A stretch of 34,221 bases of DNA, from contig JBFLXR010000021.1 in NCBI GenBank assembly GCA_040757065.1, positions 1-34,221 of the forward strand, written 5' to 3'. The position numbers and the translations under genes were made by a program. Below, piece after piece: positions 17,281-26,748 of the stretch. Every line of letters starts with the position of its first letter. The stretch's first letter is position 1. Under the pieces are notes generated by a model. It worked only from the letters and a program-made list of their open reading frames with translations. It searched no databases and was not told where the DNA came from. The DNA is from JBFLXR01 sp040757065 (GTDB lineage: Bacteria; Pseudomonadota; Gammaproteobacteria; Burkholderiales; Gallionellaceae).

Positions 17281-18057
17281 TTATTTTGCAGGCTTGCGCA
17301 GCAACCAATAGGTTTCGCCCGGCCAACCGGGAAATTTGCCGCCGAACCACAAATTAAAGCGCAGCCACCACTGGTAGTTTTCCAGAAAGAAGCCTTTTTT
17401 GCGCATCATGAATGCGCCGCTGAGGAACTCGACTTCGAGGCCGCAACCAGTCGCCATTTCGCGTACCCGTTCGGGCGAAAACACGCTGACGTGCCCATAC
17501 TTACGGGCGCCGGGACGAATCTTCTCTTCGCGCGCTTCGGCAAACGCTTGCGGCGTCGAAGGAAAACCGCCGATTACGATACCGCCCGGCTTCAGATTAT
17601 GCATCAGCTTGGCCATCAACTCTTCCGGCTTAAACAAATGCTCCAAAACGTGCAACAGTATCATCGCGTCGTACTGCTTCTCGCCGAGAGCGAATTCCGG
17701 GCTTTCCAAATCGACTTCGTAGAAGTTGCGGTAGCCTACCCGTTCCAAAATCTCGCGGCGCACCAACGCATCGACTGCATCCCAAGTAGCGAAATCAATC
17801 ATCTGACCGCCGTGTTCCGCGGCTGCATGCATAAAACCGAGCATTTGCCCGACATCCACGCCGATTTCGCAAACCTCCAGCGGACGCCCTTGCTTGGCGG
17901 TTTCTTCGCGCAGGAAATGGTACATAAACCAATAGCGAACTAGGCGAATCGGATAATTGATGCGCTTTAGTTCGGCCGGGATACCGTAATTTTCATCTTT
18001 AAGGGTGGGGTTATCCTTTAAGAAATCCGCATCCCATTTCAACTGGGGTAAAGCCAT
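17281..18057 (-). CDS. Class I SAM-dependent methyltransferase
   Basis: The 258-residue protein has a SAM-binding core: motif I region VCEIGVDVGQMLGF (about 62-75), YDAMILLHVLEHLFKPEELM (motif IV) and LKPGGIVIGGFPST. The ends are unusual: a conserved-looking N-terminal segment (DNYGIPAE-like) and a Trp-rich C-terminus (YQWWLRFNLWFGGKFPGWPGE). The latter may contact a membrane or hydrophobic substrate. It has tight spacing to pheA and hisC (20 and 18 bp), so it should be co-transcribed. Substrate unknown; I know of no standard aromatic-pathway step that needs it. Confidence 0.8.
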   Translation of the reverse strand: MALPQLKWDADFLKDNPTLKDENYGIPAELKRINYPIRLVRYWFMYHFLREETAKQGRPLEVCEIGVDVGQMLGFMHAAAEHGGQMIDFATWDAVDALVRREILERVGYRNFYEVDLESPEFALGEKQYDAMILLHVLEHLFKPEELMAKLMHNLKPGGIVIGGFPSTPQAFAEAREEKIRPGARKYGHVSVFSPERVREMATGCGLEVEFLSGAFMMRKKGFFLENYQWWLRFNLWFGGKFPGWPGETYWLLRKPAK

Positions 18058-18077
18058 GTTTGCTCCTTACAGCACGC

Positions 18078-19142
18078 TTAAACAGCGGCCGGATACGATC
18101 CTAAAATTTTGACGAAGGATGCAGCTTGACGCAATTCCTCCAGCGCCGCCGCGACCGCAGCATCCTGCTGGTGCCCTTCGATGTCGATGTAAAACACATA
18201 CTCCCACAATCCGGCGCGCGCGGGTCGCGATTCCAGTTTGGTCATGGATACGCCGTGCCGCGTCAGCGGCGTCAGCAAATCATGTACTGCGCCCGGACGA
18301 TTCGGGGCGGACAATACCAACGAGGTTTTATCGTGACCAGATGGCGCCACTTCCTGATCGCCGACCACCAGAAACCGGGTGGTATTGCGCGGATCATCCT
18401 CAATATTTTCTGCCCGCAACGGCACACCGTAATGCTCAGCCGCCTGTTTGCCAGCAATTGCCGCACTGTCGGCCTGTTCCGCAGCCAGACGCGCCGCTTC
18501 GGAATTGCTGGAAACCGTCACGCGTTCAGCTTGCGGCAAATTCGCGTTCAGCCAGCTTTGGCATTGTCCCAGCGACTGCGGATGCGAGTATACCCGGCTA
18601 ATGCCGCCCAGTTCCTGCTGTTGCGACATCAGGCACTGATGCACTGCCAGCGGCACTTCGCCGCATACCTTTAGCGGCGTTTGCAATAGCAAATCCAAAG
18701 TACGTCCGACCGCCCCCTCGGTCGAGTTCTCGACCGGCACGACGCCGTAACTGGCCTCGCCACTTTCCACCTTACGAAACACCTCATCAATGGACGCACA
18801 GGGTACGTTCAGCAGCGCATGTCCGAAACGCTTGAAAGCCGCCAACTCGGAAAACGAACCGGCGGGCCCCAGATACGCGACCGACAGCGGCGCTTCCAAT
18901 GCCCGACAATGCGACATGACCTCGGTGAACAATTGTGCAATACTCCCGGACGGCAAAGGGCCAGGATTCGCCCCGGTCAGCCGCGCCAGCACTTGCGCTT
19001 CGCGTTCGGGGCGCAATACTGCCCCTCCCTGCTTCAAATGGCCGATTTCCTGCGCCAACGCCGCGCGCGCGTTGAACAACCGAAGCAACTCATCGTCGAT
19101 GCGGTCGATCTGTTCGCGGCAGCGTTTTAATTCCTCACTCAT
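18078..19142 (-). CDS. pheA: Bifunctional chorismate mutase / prephenate dehydratase
   Basis: This 354-residue P-protein makes phenylpyruvate from chorismate. An AroQ-type chorismate mutase occupies about residues 1-85 (CREQIDRIDDELLRLFNAR). A prephenate dehydratase domain (about 90-270) has YLGPAGSFSELAA, VPVENSTEGAVG and the catalytic DPRNTTRFLVV. A C-terminal ACT domain (about 275-354; SAPNRPGAVHDLL and ESRPARAGLWEY) should bind phenylalanine for feedback inhibition. It follows serA by 12 bp. Confidence 0.97.
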   Translation of the reverse strand: MSEELKRCREQIDRIDDELLRLFNARAALAQEIGHLKQGGAVLRPEREAQVLARLTGANPGPLPSGSIAQLFTEVMSHCRALEAPLSVAYLGPAGSFSELAAFKRFGHALLNVPCASIDEVFRKVESGEASYGVVPVENSTEGAVGRTLDLLLQTPLKVCGEVPLAVHQCLMSQQQELGGISRVYSHPQSLGQCQSWLNANLPQAERVTVSSNSEAARLAAEQADSAAIAGKQAAEHYGVPLRAENIEDDPRNTTRFLVVGDQEVAPSGHDKTSLVLSAPNRPGAVHDLLTPLTRHGVSMTKLESRPARAGLWEYVFYIDIEGHQQDAAVAAALEELRQAASFVKILGSYPAAV

Positions 19143-19154
19143 TTCTACTCTCGA

Positions 19155-20339
19155 TCAGGCTTCAAGCAGCAAATCGCGCACGGTCAGCACACCGGGAATA
19201 GCCGCTATCTGCGCCAGTACGTCGCTCGGTGCCGGACTATCCACGTCCACCAGCGTATAGGCCATTTCGCCGCGCGATTTGTTCATCATATTGTGAATAT
19301 TGATTCCCGCCGCCGCCAGCGCCCCGGAAATTTGCCCCAACATGTTCGGCACGTTGGCATTGGCAATCGCCAGTCGGTAAACCGACTCACGCGGCATCGA
19401 TAAATTCGGGAAATTGACCGTATTTACGATGTTGCCGTGCTCCAAATAATCGCGCAATTGATCAACCACCATCACAGCGCAATTATCTTCGGCCTCCTGC
19501 GTCGAAGCTCCCAAATGCGGCAATGCCACCACCCCGGAATTGCCTGCCACCTTTTGTGTCGGAAAATCGCAGACATAACAACGCAATTTCTTCTCGGCCA
19601 GAGACACCAGCACCGCTGCCTCATCCACAATCGCATCACGCGCAAAATTCAGCAGCACCGCACCGTGCTTCATATTTTGCAGCCGCTCGGCATTGATCAG
19701 TCCGCGCGTAGCCGGCAACAACGGCACATGCAGCGTAACGAAATCGCTGTGCTTCAACAATTCCTCGACGCTATTCGCCTTTTTGACTTGCGACGGCAAA
19801 CTCCAGGCTGCCTCGACGGTGATTTCCGGATCGAAGCCGATGACCTGCATACCGAGACCGATCGCGGCATCCGCTACCAGACGACCAATTGCGCCTAGCC
19901 CGACAATACCAAGCGTGCGTCCGCGCAACTCGATACCGGCATAGTTCTTTTTTCCATCCTCAACCAATTTATGCAGGGTCGCGTCGTCGCCGGACAAACC
20001 GGAGACAAACTGCATGGCCGGAACAATATTGCGCGCCGCCAGCAGCATACCCGTCAGCACCAATTCCTTTACGGCATTGGCATTCGCCCCCGGCGCATTG
20101 AAGACCGGTATGCCGCGCGCACTCATCTTGGCTACCGGCACATTATTGGTTCCTGCCCCCGCCCGTGCAATCGCCTTCACGCTGGATGGAATCTCCATTT
20201 CCAGCATGTTGTGCGAACGCACCAAAATCGCGTCCGGCTCAGCCAGCTCGTTGCCGATGCGATAACGCTCCGAAGGCAAACGATGCAAGCCGACGGCAGC
20301 AATCTTGTTCAGCGTAAGGATGGAATAAGTTTTAGCCAT
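19155..20339 (-). CDS. serA: D-3-phosphoglycerate dehydrogenase
   Basis: The enzyme starts serine synthesis by oxidising 3-phosphoglycerate. The 394-residue protein has the D-2-hydroxyacid dehydrogenase fold: GIVGLGAIGRLVAD nucleotide motif, VLLNFARDAIVDE with the catalytic Arg, and VALPHLGASTQEAE with the catalytic His. A C-terminal ACT domain follows (about 320-394; NVPNMLGQISGALAAAGINI). The position that is Glu in the DVFPTEP motif of E. coli SerA reads CDFPTQK here. I chose ATG at 20339, overlapping the serC stop by 8 bp. Its placement beside serC gives two consecutive serine-pathway enzymes. Confidence 0.92.
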   Translation of the reverse strand: MAKTYSILTLNKIAAVGLHRLPSERYRIGNELAEPDAILVRSHNMLEMEIPSSVKAIARAGAGTNNVPVAKMSARGIPVFNAPGANANAVKELVLTGMLLAARNIVPAMQFVSGLSGDDATLHKLVEDGKKNYAGIELRGRTLGIVGLGAIGRLVADAAIGLGMQVIGFDPEITVEAAWSLPSQVKKANSVEELLKHSDFVTLHVPLLPATRGLINAERLQNMKHGAVLLNFARDAIVDEAAVLVSLAEKKLRCYVCDFPTQKVAGNSGVVALPHLGASTQEAEDNCAVMVVDQLRDYLEHGNIVNTVNFPNLSMPRESVYRLAIANANVPNMLGQISGALAAAGINIHNMMNKSRGEMAYTLVDVDSPAPSDVLAQIAAIPGVLTVRDLLLEA

Positions 20340-21414
20340 GGCGTTTGGCAAACTGATTCATGAATTCAACCAAGGCTTGCACGCCGGACAAGGGCATCGC
20401 GTTGTAAATCGACGCGCGCATCCCACCCACCGAGCGATGCCCTTTCAATTGCAGCAATCCGTGTTGTTCCGCCTGCTTCAAAAATTCACTGTCCAAGCTG
20501 GCGTCCTTCAACGTGAACGGCACGTTCATGCGCGAACGATCGGACAGCGCTACCGGGCAATTATAAAAACCGTTACTGGAATCGATCGCATCGTACAGCG
20601 CCTTCGCCTTGGCAATATTGGTTTGCTCCATTGCACCGATGCCGCCGTTGCGCTTCAGCCACTGAAACACCAGACCGGCGATGTAAATGCCGTAAGTCGG
20701 TGGTGTGTTGTACATCGAGTCGTTGTCGGCATGCGTCTTGTAGTCGAACATGGTCGGCGTACCCGGCACGGTTTGACCGATCAAATCTTCACGCACGATC
20801 ACGATGGTCAGCCCGGCCGGGCCGATGTTCTTTTGCGCGCCGGCATAAATCAAACCGAATTTCGACACATCCAAGGGACGCGACAGAATGTTCGACGACA
20901 TATCGGCCACCAACGGCACATCACCGCTTTCCGGGATCCAGCCGAATTCGACGCCGCCGATGGTTTCGTTCGGCGTGTAGTGCAGATACGCGGCATTGGG
21001 ATTACGCTGCCAGGTTTCGAACGCGGGAACATAGGAAAAATTCTTGTCCGCACCGCTGGCGACCACATTCACTTCGCCATATTTTTTGGCTTCGCCAATG
21101 GCTTTTTTCGACCATTCACCGGTATTTACATAGTCAGCCGATGCCTTACCGCGCAACAAGTTCATCGGGATCATGGCGAATTGGCTGCTGGCTCCGCCTT
21201 GCAGGAACAGCACCTTGTAGTTGGCAGGGATATTCATCAACTCACGCAAATCGGCTTCCGCTTGCGCAGCAATGCCCATGAACTCTTTGCCGCGGTGACT
21301 CATTTCCATGACGGACATGCCGCTACCATTCCAATCGAGCATTTCGTCGCGCGCTTGCTGCAACACTTCCTGCGGCAATACCGCAGGTCCTGCACTGAAG
21401 TTATAAATTGCCAT
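20332..21414 (-). CDS. serC: Phosphoserine aminotransferase
   Basis: The 360-residue PLP enzyme forms 3-phosphoserine, and 4-phosphohydroxythreonine for vitamin B6. It begins YNFSAGPAVLPQEVL. GGASSQFAMIPMN binds the cofactor phosphate, and the PLP lysine is K195 in YAGAQKNIGPAGL. Family length is normal. It follows gyrA by 24 bp, the widespread gyrA-serC order. Confidence 0.97.
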   Translation of the reverse strand: MAIYNFSAGPAVLPQEVLQQARDEMLDWNGSGMSVMEMSHRGKEFMGIAAQAEADLRELMNIPANYKVLFLQGGASSQFAMIPMNLLRGKASADYVNTGEWSKKAIGEAKKYGEVNVVASGADKNFSYVPAFETWQRNPNAAYLHYTPNETIGGVEFGWIPESGDVPLVADMSSNILSRPLDVSKFGLIYAGAQKNIGPAGLTIVIVREDLIGQTVPGTPTMFDYKTHADNDSMYNTPPTYGIYIAGLVFQWLKRNGGIGAMEQTNIAKAKALYDAIDSSNGFYNCPVALSDRSRMNVPFTLKDASLDSEFLKQAEQHGLLQLKGHRSVGGMRASIYNAMPLSGVQALVEFMNQFAKRHG

Positions 21415-21438
21415 GATGCCTGTCGATCCCTTTAAAAG

Positions 21439-24042
21439 TTACGCGTTAGTTTCACTTTCACTGCCATCTTCAAATTCACCGGACTCCTCGCCCTCTTCCT
21501 CTTCCGACTCGGCAATCCGGCTCAAACCGGCCAATTTATCGCCCGCATCCAGATTCATCAGCGTAACGCCCTGCGTCGCACGGCTCATTTCACGCACCTC
21601 GCTAATGCGAGTTCGAATCAGTACGCCATTGGTGCCGATCAGCATGATTTCGTCTTCCGGCTTCACCAGCGTGGCCGCCACTACCTTACCGTTGCGTTCG
21701 CTGGTCTGAATCGCGATCATGCCCTGCGTACCGCGCCCATGACGGGTGTATTCCGCAATCGGAGTGCGTTTGCCATAACCGTTCTCTGTAGCAGTCAGCA
21801 CGCTTTGCGACTCATCCTCGGCCACCAGCAGAGAAATGACTTTCTGCCCTTCCGCCAGTTTCATGCCGCGCACGCCACGGGTGTCGCGCCCCATCGGACG
21901 CACATCATCCTCATCGAAACGTACTGCTTTTCCGCCGTCGGAGAACAGCATGACATCGTGCTTGCCGTCGGTAATCGCCACGCCCACCAGATAATCGCCC
22001 TCGTCCAGCGCAATGGCAATAATGCCGGCCTTACGCGGATTGCCGAATTGCGACAAGGCCGTTTTCTTCACCGTACCGTTCACGGTTGCGAAGAAAATAT
22101 ACTGGTCGTCGCTGAATTCCTTCACCGGCAGAATCGCATTGATCTTCTCGCCTTCTTCCAGCGGCAGCAAATTGACAATCGGCTTACCGCGGCTCGCGCG
22201 CCCACCCTGCGGCACCTCGTAGACTTTCATCCAGTACACGCGACCACGGTTGGAGAAGCACAGAATGTAATCGTGCGTATTGGCGACGAACAAGTTATCG
22301 ATGAAATCGTCTTCCTTAGTCGCGGCCGCCTGCTTACCGCGTCCGCCGCGTTTTTGTGCACGGTATTCGCCGAGCGGTTGCGATTTGATATAACCACCAT
22401 GCGACAGGGTCACCATCACATCCTCCGGCGCAATCAAGTCTTCCATGCTGATGTCATGCACGTGGGTAATGATCTCGCTGCGGCGCTTATCGCCGAACTG
22501 CGTTTTCAACGCAGTCAATTCATCGCCAACGATTGCCGTCACACGCTCGGGGCGGGCCAGAATATCCAGCAGATCGGTGATCTTATCCATCACTTCGCGG
22601 TACTCGCCCACAATCTTGTCCTGCTCCAGACCGGTCAGGCGTTGCAAACGCAACTCCAGAATCGCCTGTGCCTGTGCATCGGACAACTTATAGCCGCGCG
22701 CATCGCCATTGCCAATCAACCCGAATTCATCGGATAAACCTTCCGGGCGGGATGCGTTGCTGACGCGGCTCAGCATATCTTCCACCAAAGCGGATCGCCA
22801 TGTACGCGACATCAACTCACGCTTCGCATCGGGCGGAGTCGGCGCCGCCTTAATCAGCGCAATGATTTCGTCGACGTTGGACAAAGCCACCGCCAAGCCT
22901 TCCAGAATATGGCCGCGCTCGCGCGCTTTACGCAACTCGAATACTGTACGGCGGGTCACCACTTCACGGCGATGACGCAGGAATGCAGAAATAATTTCCT
23001 TCAGATTCAGCAATCTGGGCTGACCATCGACCAGCGCCACCATGTTCATGCCGAAGCTATCCTGCATCTGCGTCTCTTTATAGAGCTGATTCAGAATCAC
23101 TTCCGGCATTTCGCCGCGCTTAAGTTCGATCACCGCACGCATGCCGGATTTATCCGATTCGTCACGGATTTCGGAAATCCCTTCCAGACGCTTCTCGCGT
23201 ACCAACTCACCGATTTTCGACAGCAAGTTGGCCTTGTTCACCTGATAGGGCAATTCGTCGATGATGATCGCCTGACGGCCATTCTTATCCACTTCTTCGA
23301 AGTGGCAGCGGGCACGCATCAGCACCCGACCGCGACCAGTACGATAGCCCTCTTTAATGCCTGCGGTACCGTAGATCAGCGCTGCGGTCGGGAAGTCCGG
23401 CGCAGGAATCAATTCGATCAGTTGCTCGATATCCAATTCAGGATTTGCCAGCAACGCCAGACAGCCATCCACCACTTCGGTCAAGTTGTGAGGCGGAATG
23501 TTGGTCGCCATCCCCACCGCAATACCGGACGAACCATTCACCAACAAATTCGGTACACGGGTCGGAAAAACCAGCGGTTCTTTTTCCGAACCGTCATAGT
23601 TCGGCCCGAAATCGACGGTTTCCTTATCCAGATCGGCCAGCAACTCATGCGCAATGCGCGCCATACGGATTTCGGTGTAACGCATTGCCGCCGCATTGTC
23701 GCCGTCCACCGAACCGAAGTTACCCTGACCGTCCACCAGCGGGTAACGCAGCGAAAAATCCTGCGCCATACGCACGATGGTGTCATACACCGCCGTATCG
23801 CCGTGCGGGTGATACTTACCGATCACGTCGCCGACGATACGCGCCGACTTCTTATAGGCGCGGTTCCAATCGTTAGACAGCTCGTGCATCGCGTACAACG
23901 CACGACGATGTACCGGCTTCAGACCGTCGCGCACATCCGGCAGCGCTCGCCCTACGATCACGCTCATCGCATAGTCCAAATAGGACTTGCGCATTTCCTC
24001 TTCCAGGCTGACCGTCAGCGTCTCTTTAGCGAATTGTTCCAT
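21439..24042 (-). CDS. gyrA: DNA gyrase subunit A
   Basis: The 867-residue subunit cuts and rejoins DNA for negative supercoiling. The active-site tyrosine is Y122 (AAAMRYTEIRM). The quinolone-resistance region reads GKYHPHGDTAVYDTIVRMAQ, with Thr at position 83 and Asp at 87 (E. coli numbering). Thr83 is a common natural residue and not evidence of acquired resistance. The C-terminal pinwheel carries the GyrA box QKRGGRGK, and the protein ends in an acidic tail (ESEEEEGEESGEFEDGSESE). GGAG lies 5 bases before ATG. Confidence 0.98.
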   Translation of the reverse strand: MEQFAKETLTVSLEEEMRKSYLDYAMSVIVGRALPDVRDGLKPVHRRALYAMHELSNDWNRAYKKSARIVGDVIGKYHPHGDTAVYDTIVRMAQDFSLRYPLVDGQGNFGSVDGDNAAAMRYTEIRMARIAHELLADLDKETVDFGPNYDGSEKEPLVFPTRVPNLLVNGSSGIAVGMATNIPPHNLTEVVDGCLALLANPELDIEQLIELIPAPDFPTAALIYGTAGIKEGYRTGRGRVLMRARCHFEEVDKNGRQAIIIDELPYQVNKANLLSKIGELVREKRLEGISEIRDESDKSGMRAVIELKRGEMPEVILNQLYKETQMQDSFGMNMVALVDGQPRLLNLKEIISAFLRHRREVVTRRTVFELRKARERGHILEGLAVALSNVDEIIALIKAAPTPPDAKRELMSRTWRSALVEDMLSRVSNASRPEGLSDEFGLIGNGDARGYKLSDAQAQAILELRLQRLTGLEQDKIVGEYREVMDKITDLLDILARPERVTAIVGDELTALKTQFGDKRRSEIITHVHDISMEDLIAPEDVMVTLSHGGYIKSQPLGEYRAQKRGGRGKQAAATKEDDFIDNLFVANTHDYILCFSNRGRVYWMKVYEVPQGGRASRGKPIVNLLPLEEGEKINAILPVKEFSDDQYIFFATVNGTVKKTALSQFGNPRKAGIIAIALDEGDYLVGVAITDGKHDVMLFSDGGKAVRFDEDDVRPMGRDTRGVRGMKLAEGQKVISLLVAEDESQSVLTATENGYGKRTPIAEYTRHGRGTQGMIAIQTSERNGKVVAATLVKPEDEIMLIGTNGVLIRTRISEVREMSRATQGVTLMNLDAGDKLAGLSRIAESEEEEGEESGEFEDGSESETNA

Positions 24043-24154
24043 CGATCTCCGGCACCGTAAATATACTTACAAAACAGCCCGCGAGTTTACCACGCACGCC
24101 CACTCACCGCCAAAGCAAAATTTGTCACATTCGTGCAACACTCGTGCGTTACAG

Positions 24155-24181
24155 TTTACAAGGTATAGCACTGTCTATAAC
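24155..24181 (+). promoter_or_regulatory. Possible promoter of the OmpA-like gene
   Basis: TTTACA (24155-24160) and TATAAC (24176-24181) are separated by 15 bases in the intergenic region between divergent gyrA and the OmpA-like gene. The spacing is short, so this is a tentative call. Confidence 0.35.
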
Positions 24182-24229
24182 ATCATGATCTGCGTCTCGT
24201 GACCCAAAACACCAACAAGGAACAAGCCG

Positions 24230-24898
24230 ATGAAAATTCAAATGAATACCGCCAAATTACTGCTGGCCTCGATTCTCTCCGCTAGCGCGATGACAGCTGT
24301 CGCTCACCCGAACAGCGTAGGCTATGCTTATGACAGTCAAGGAAAAATCGTCCGCGACAGCAGCGGCAAGTGCGTGCGCACCGCCGAATGGGCACTCGAA
24401 AACGCCGTAGCAGAATGCGACCCCGTGAAGACCGAACCGGCTCCTGCTCCGGCTCCTGTCATTCTGCCGCCGCCGGTTCCGGCTCCTGTGCCGGCCCCTG
24501 CTCCCGCACCGAAGCCTGTCCCCAAGAAGGTTGACCTGAACGCCGACGAACTGTTCTCGACAGGCAAGGCCGATCTGAAGGGCGGCAGCAATCCCTCGCT
24601 GGACAAACTGGCAGCCGATCTGAACGGCGTGACTTACGACAAGATCACCGTCACCGGCCATGCAGACCGCACCGGTTCCAAGGCAGGCAACCAAAAACTG
24701 TCCGAAAAACGCGCCGTAACCGTGAAAAACTATCTGGTTGGCAAAGGCATTCCGGCCGACAAGATCGCAACTGCCGGCAAGGGCAGCAGCGAACCTGTTA
24801 CCAAGCCCACCGACTGCAAGAAACTAAAGAGTGCCAAGCTGCAAGCTTGCCTGGCCCCGGACCGTCGCGTGACCGTGACTGTTTCCGGCACGAAGTAA
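24230..24898 (+). CDS. OmpA-family peptidoglycan-binding outer-membrane protein
   Basis: The 222-residue protein has a signal peptide (about 1-25, ending TAVAH) and a short domain with two cysteines (GKCVRTAEW, AECDPV). A Pro/Ala linker of repeated PAP units (about 65-100) follows. The C-terminal OmpA domain (about 102-218) has ITVTGHADRTGSKAGNQKLSEKRA, in which the Asp and Arg normally contact diaminopimelate. It has no eight-stranded barrel, so it probably tethers the envelope to peptidoglycan. AAGGAA precedes ATG. It is monocistronic, with its own terminator. Confidence 0.88.
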   Translation: MKIQMNTAKLLLASILSASAMTAVAHPNSVGYAYDSQGKIVRDSSGKCVRTAEWALENAVAECDPVKTEPAPAPAPVILPPPVPAPVPAPAPAPKPVPKKVDLNADELFSTGKADLKGGSNPSLDKLAADLNGVTYDKITVTGHADRTGSKAGNQKLSEKRAVTVKNYLVGKGIPADKIATAGKGSSEPVTKPTDCKKLKSAKLQACLAPDRRVTVTVSGTK

Positions 24899-24915
24899 GC
24901 CAAGCTGCAACAACG

Positions 24916-24942
24916 AAAGCCCCGCATACGCGGGGCTTTTTT
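24916..24942 (+). terminator. Rho-independent terminator of the OmpA-like gene
   Basis: The stem AAAGCCCCGC-ATAC-GCGGGGCTTT with a trailing T-run starts about 18 bases after the stop codon. Confidence 0.85.
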
Positions 24943-24996
24943 ATTGCCCGCCGTTTTGTTACATTCCACCCATTGCAGTCAACCGATACCAACGCC

Positions 24997-25692
24997 ATGT
25001 CCAACGCAGACCAAATCGAACTCGACAAATTCGGCCAAGTCGCCCACCGCTGGTGGGATCCCAACAGCGAATTCCGCCCGCTACACGAAATCAACCCCGT
25101 ACGCCTCGGCTATATCGACCGCCTTGCCCCGCTAAACGGCGCAAGCGTGCTGGATGTCGGCTGCGGTGGCGGCATACTTTCCGAAAGCATGGCCGGACTC
25201 GGTGCGCAAGTTACCGGCATCGACCTCGGCGATAAGGCGCTGCAAGTCGCCAAACTGCATCTGCTGGAAAGCGGCAAGAAAGTCGCCTACCGCAAAGTAG
25301 CGGTTGAAGAACTCGCCGCCGAACAACCGGGACAATACGACACGGTTACTTGCATGGAAATGCTGGAGCATGTACCGGACCCGCAAAGCGTGGTGCGCGC
25401 CTGTGCCCAGCTTGTCAAACCGGGCGGCAAAGTTTTCTTCTCCACCATCAACCGCAACCCCAAAGCCTATCTGGTCGCGGTACTGGGCGCAGAATACCTG
25501 TTCAACGTCATACCGCGCGGCACGCACGACTACGCCAAATTTATCAAACCCTCGGAACTGGCCGGCTTCTGCCGCAACGCCGGACTGAACATCCTCGACA
25601 TTACCGGCATGCATTACAGCCTTTCGACCAAATCCTATCAACTCGGACGCGACACCGACGTCAACTACCTGATGTGCTGCCAGCGTGATTAA
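24997..25692 (+). CDS. ubiG: Ubiquinone biosynthesis O-methyltransferase UbiG
   Basis: UbiG carries out both O-methylations of ubiquinone synthesis. The 231-residue protein has the UbiG N-terminus ELDKFGQVAHRWWDPNSEFRPLHEINP. SAM motif I is VLDVGCGGGILSE, followed by CMEMLEHVPDP and LVKPGGKVFFSTINRN. I chose ATG at 24997 (MSNADQIEL); the longer open frame would run back through the terminator. The stop overlaps the GTG start of gph by 8 bp. Confidence 0.96.
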   Translation: MSNADQIELDKFGQVAHRWWDPNSEFRPLHEINPVRLGYIDRLAPLNGASVLDVGCGGGILSESMAGLGAQVTGIDLGDKALQVAKLHLLESGKKVAYRKVAVEELAAEQPGQYDTVTCMEMLEHVPDPQSVVRACAQLVKPGGKVFFSTINRNPKAYLVAVLGAEYLFNVIPRGTHDYAKFIKPSELAGFCRNAGLNILDITGMHYSLSTKSYQLGRDTDVNYLMCCQRD

Positions 25693-26338
25693 GGCTGTTT
25701 TTTTCGATCTGGACGGCACATTCGCAGATACTGCGCCCGACCTCGGCGCAGCGCTCAACCACGTGCGCGGCCTGCACGACCTGCCGCCGTTGCCGCTGGA
25801 AACCATTCGACCGCAAGCTTCTCATGGCGCACGCGGCCTGCTCGGCCTCGGTTTTGGCATTAGCCCGGAAGACGCACGCTTTACCCCGCTGCGCGAAGCC
25901 TTTCTGGATTACTATGCCGCACACATCTGCGACCACACCCGCCTCTTTCCCGGTATGGCGCAACTGGTCGAATCCATCGAGCGCAAAGGCCTGCCGTGGG
26001 GCATCGTCACCAACAAACCCCACCGCTTCACCCTCCCGCTGATGCAAGCCCTCGGCTACGCCGAGCAAGCCGTCTGCCTCGTCAGCGGCGACACCTGCGC
26101 ACATGCCAAGCCCCACCCCCTCCCCCTGCTCCATGCGGCCGAACTCGCCAGCACCCAACCGGCGCACAGCCTCTTTCTCGGCGACGACCTGCGCGACGTG
26201 CAAGCCGGACGGGCAGCCGGCATGCAAACCGCCATTGCCCGCTATGGCTACATCGACCCGCATGCCGACCTGACCGACTGGCAAGCCGACACCATTATCG
26301 ACAACCCCGCGGAACTAATCTCACGACTCCCCGCCTAA
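25685..26338 (+). CDS. gph: Phosphoglycolate phosphatase (HAD family)
   Basis: This 217-residue haloacid-dehalogenase-type phosphatase removes phosphate from 2-phosphoglycolate formed in DNA repair or by RuBisCO oxygenation. Motif I is FFDLDGTFADTAPDL (nucleophile Asp in DLDGT), motif II is GIVTNKP, the lysine of motif III is in HAKPHP, and motif IV is FLGDDLRDVQAG. The start is GTG at 25685, inside the end of ubiG, a common pairing in betaproteobacteria. Confidence 0.93.
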   Translation: MIKAVFFDLDGTFADTAPDLGAALNHVRGLHDLPPLPLETIRPQASHGARGLLGLGFGISPEDARFTPLREAFLDYYAAHICDHTRLFPGMAQLVESIERKGLPWGIVTNKPHRFTLPLMQALGYAEQAVCLVSGDTCAHAKPHPLPLLHAAELASTQPAHSLFLGDDLRDVQAGRAAGMQTAIARYGYIDPHADLTDWQADTIIDNPAELISRLPA

Positions 26339-26374
26339 TACGGTACAATCTGCACCGACTTGCAGAACCGAACC

Positions 26375-26743
26375 GGGGGCGACCTGGCTTCGACGTGGGT
26401 TGCAAAGCAGCGTAGGGCATACCGAGGACCCGCCACCTCGTAAATAAGCTGGAAAACAAATAGTCGCAAACGACGAAACTTACGCTCTGGCCGCCTAAAG
26501 GCTAGACCTCACACCCCGCTGTCCGTGGAGGGGCTCAAAGCCGCAAGGCTGCGATGAGTGAGGTCATTTACACGGAATCGTGCAGCGCAGGGTTACTTTG
26601 CGCGGCATTAAACTCAAGGTGACTCGTTCGTCAGCAGCCTGTCGGTTGGCGTCTGCCGGACTAAATTAAACAACCAGACTAAGTATGTAGAACTGCCTGT
26701 AGAGGGCTCGCGGACGGGGGTTCAATTCCCCCCGCCTCCACCA
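26375..26743 (+). ncRNA. ssrA: Transfer-messenger RNA (tmRNA)
   Basis: The RNA rescues stalled ribosomes and tags the unfinished protein. It begins GGGGGCGACCTGGCTTCGACG and ends with the T arm GGGTTCAATTCCC and GCCTCCACCA; the 5' and 3' ends pair as a tRNA-Ala-like acceptor stem. The tag frame starts at GCA 26466 and encodes ANDETYALAA, ending at TAA 26496-26498. A -10-like TACAAT lies at 26344-26349. The 3' end of ssrA is a favoured target for integrative elements, and accessory genes start just beyond it. Confidence 0.97.
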
Positions 26744-26748
26744 ATAAT

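Noticed and set aside
20338..21435. Plus-strand open frame opposite serC
   Set aside because: Antisense shadow of serC; His/Arg/Gln-rich composition typical of such frames.
23778..23814. Possible quinolone-resistance change in GyrA (Thr83)
   Set aside because: Thr at this position is natural in many bacteria, and Asp87 is kept.
22909..24060. Plus-strand open frame opposite gyrA
   Set aside because: Antisense shadow of gyrA with no domain signal.
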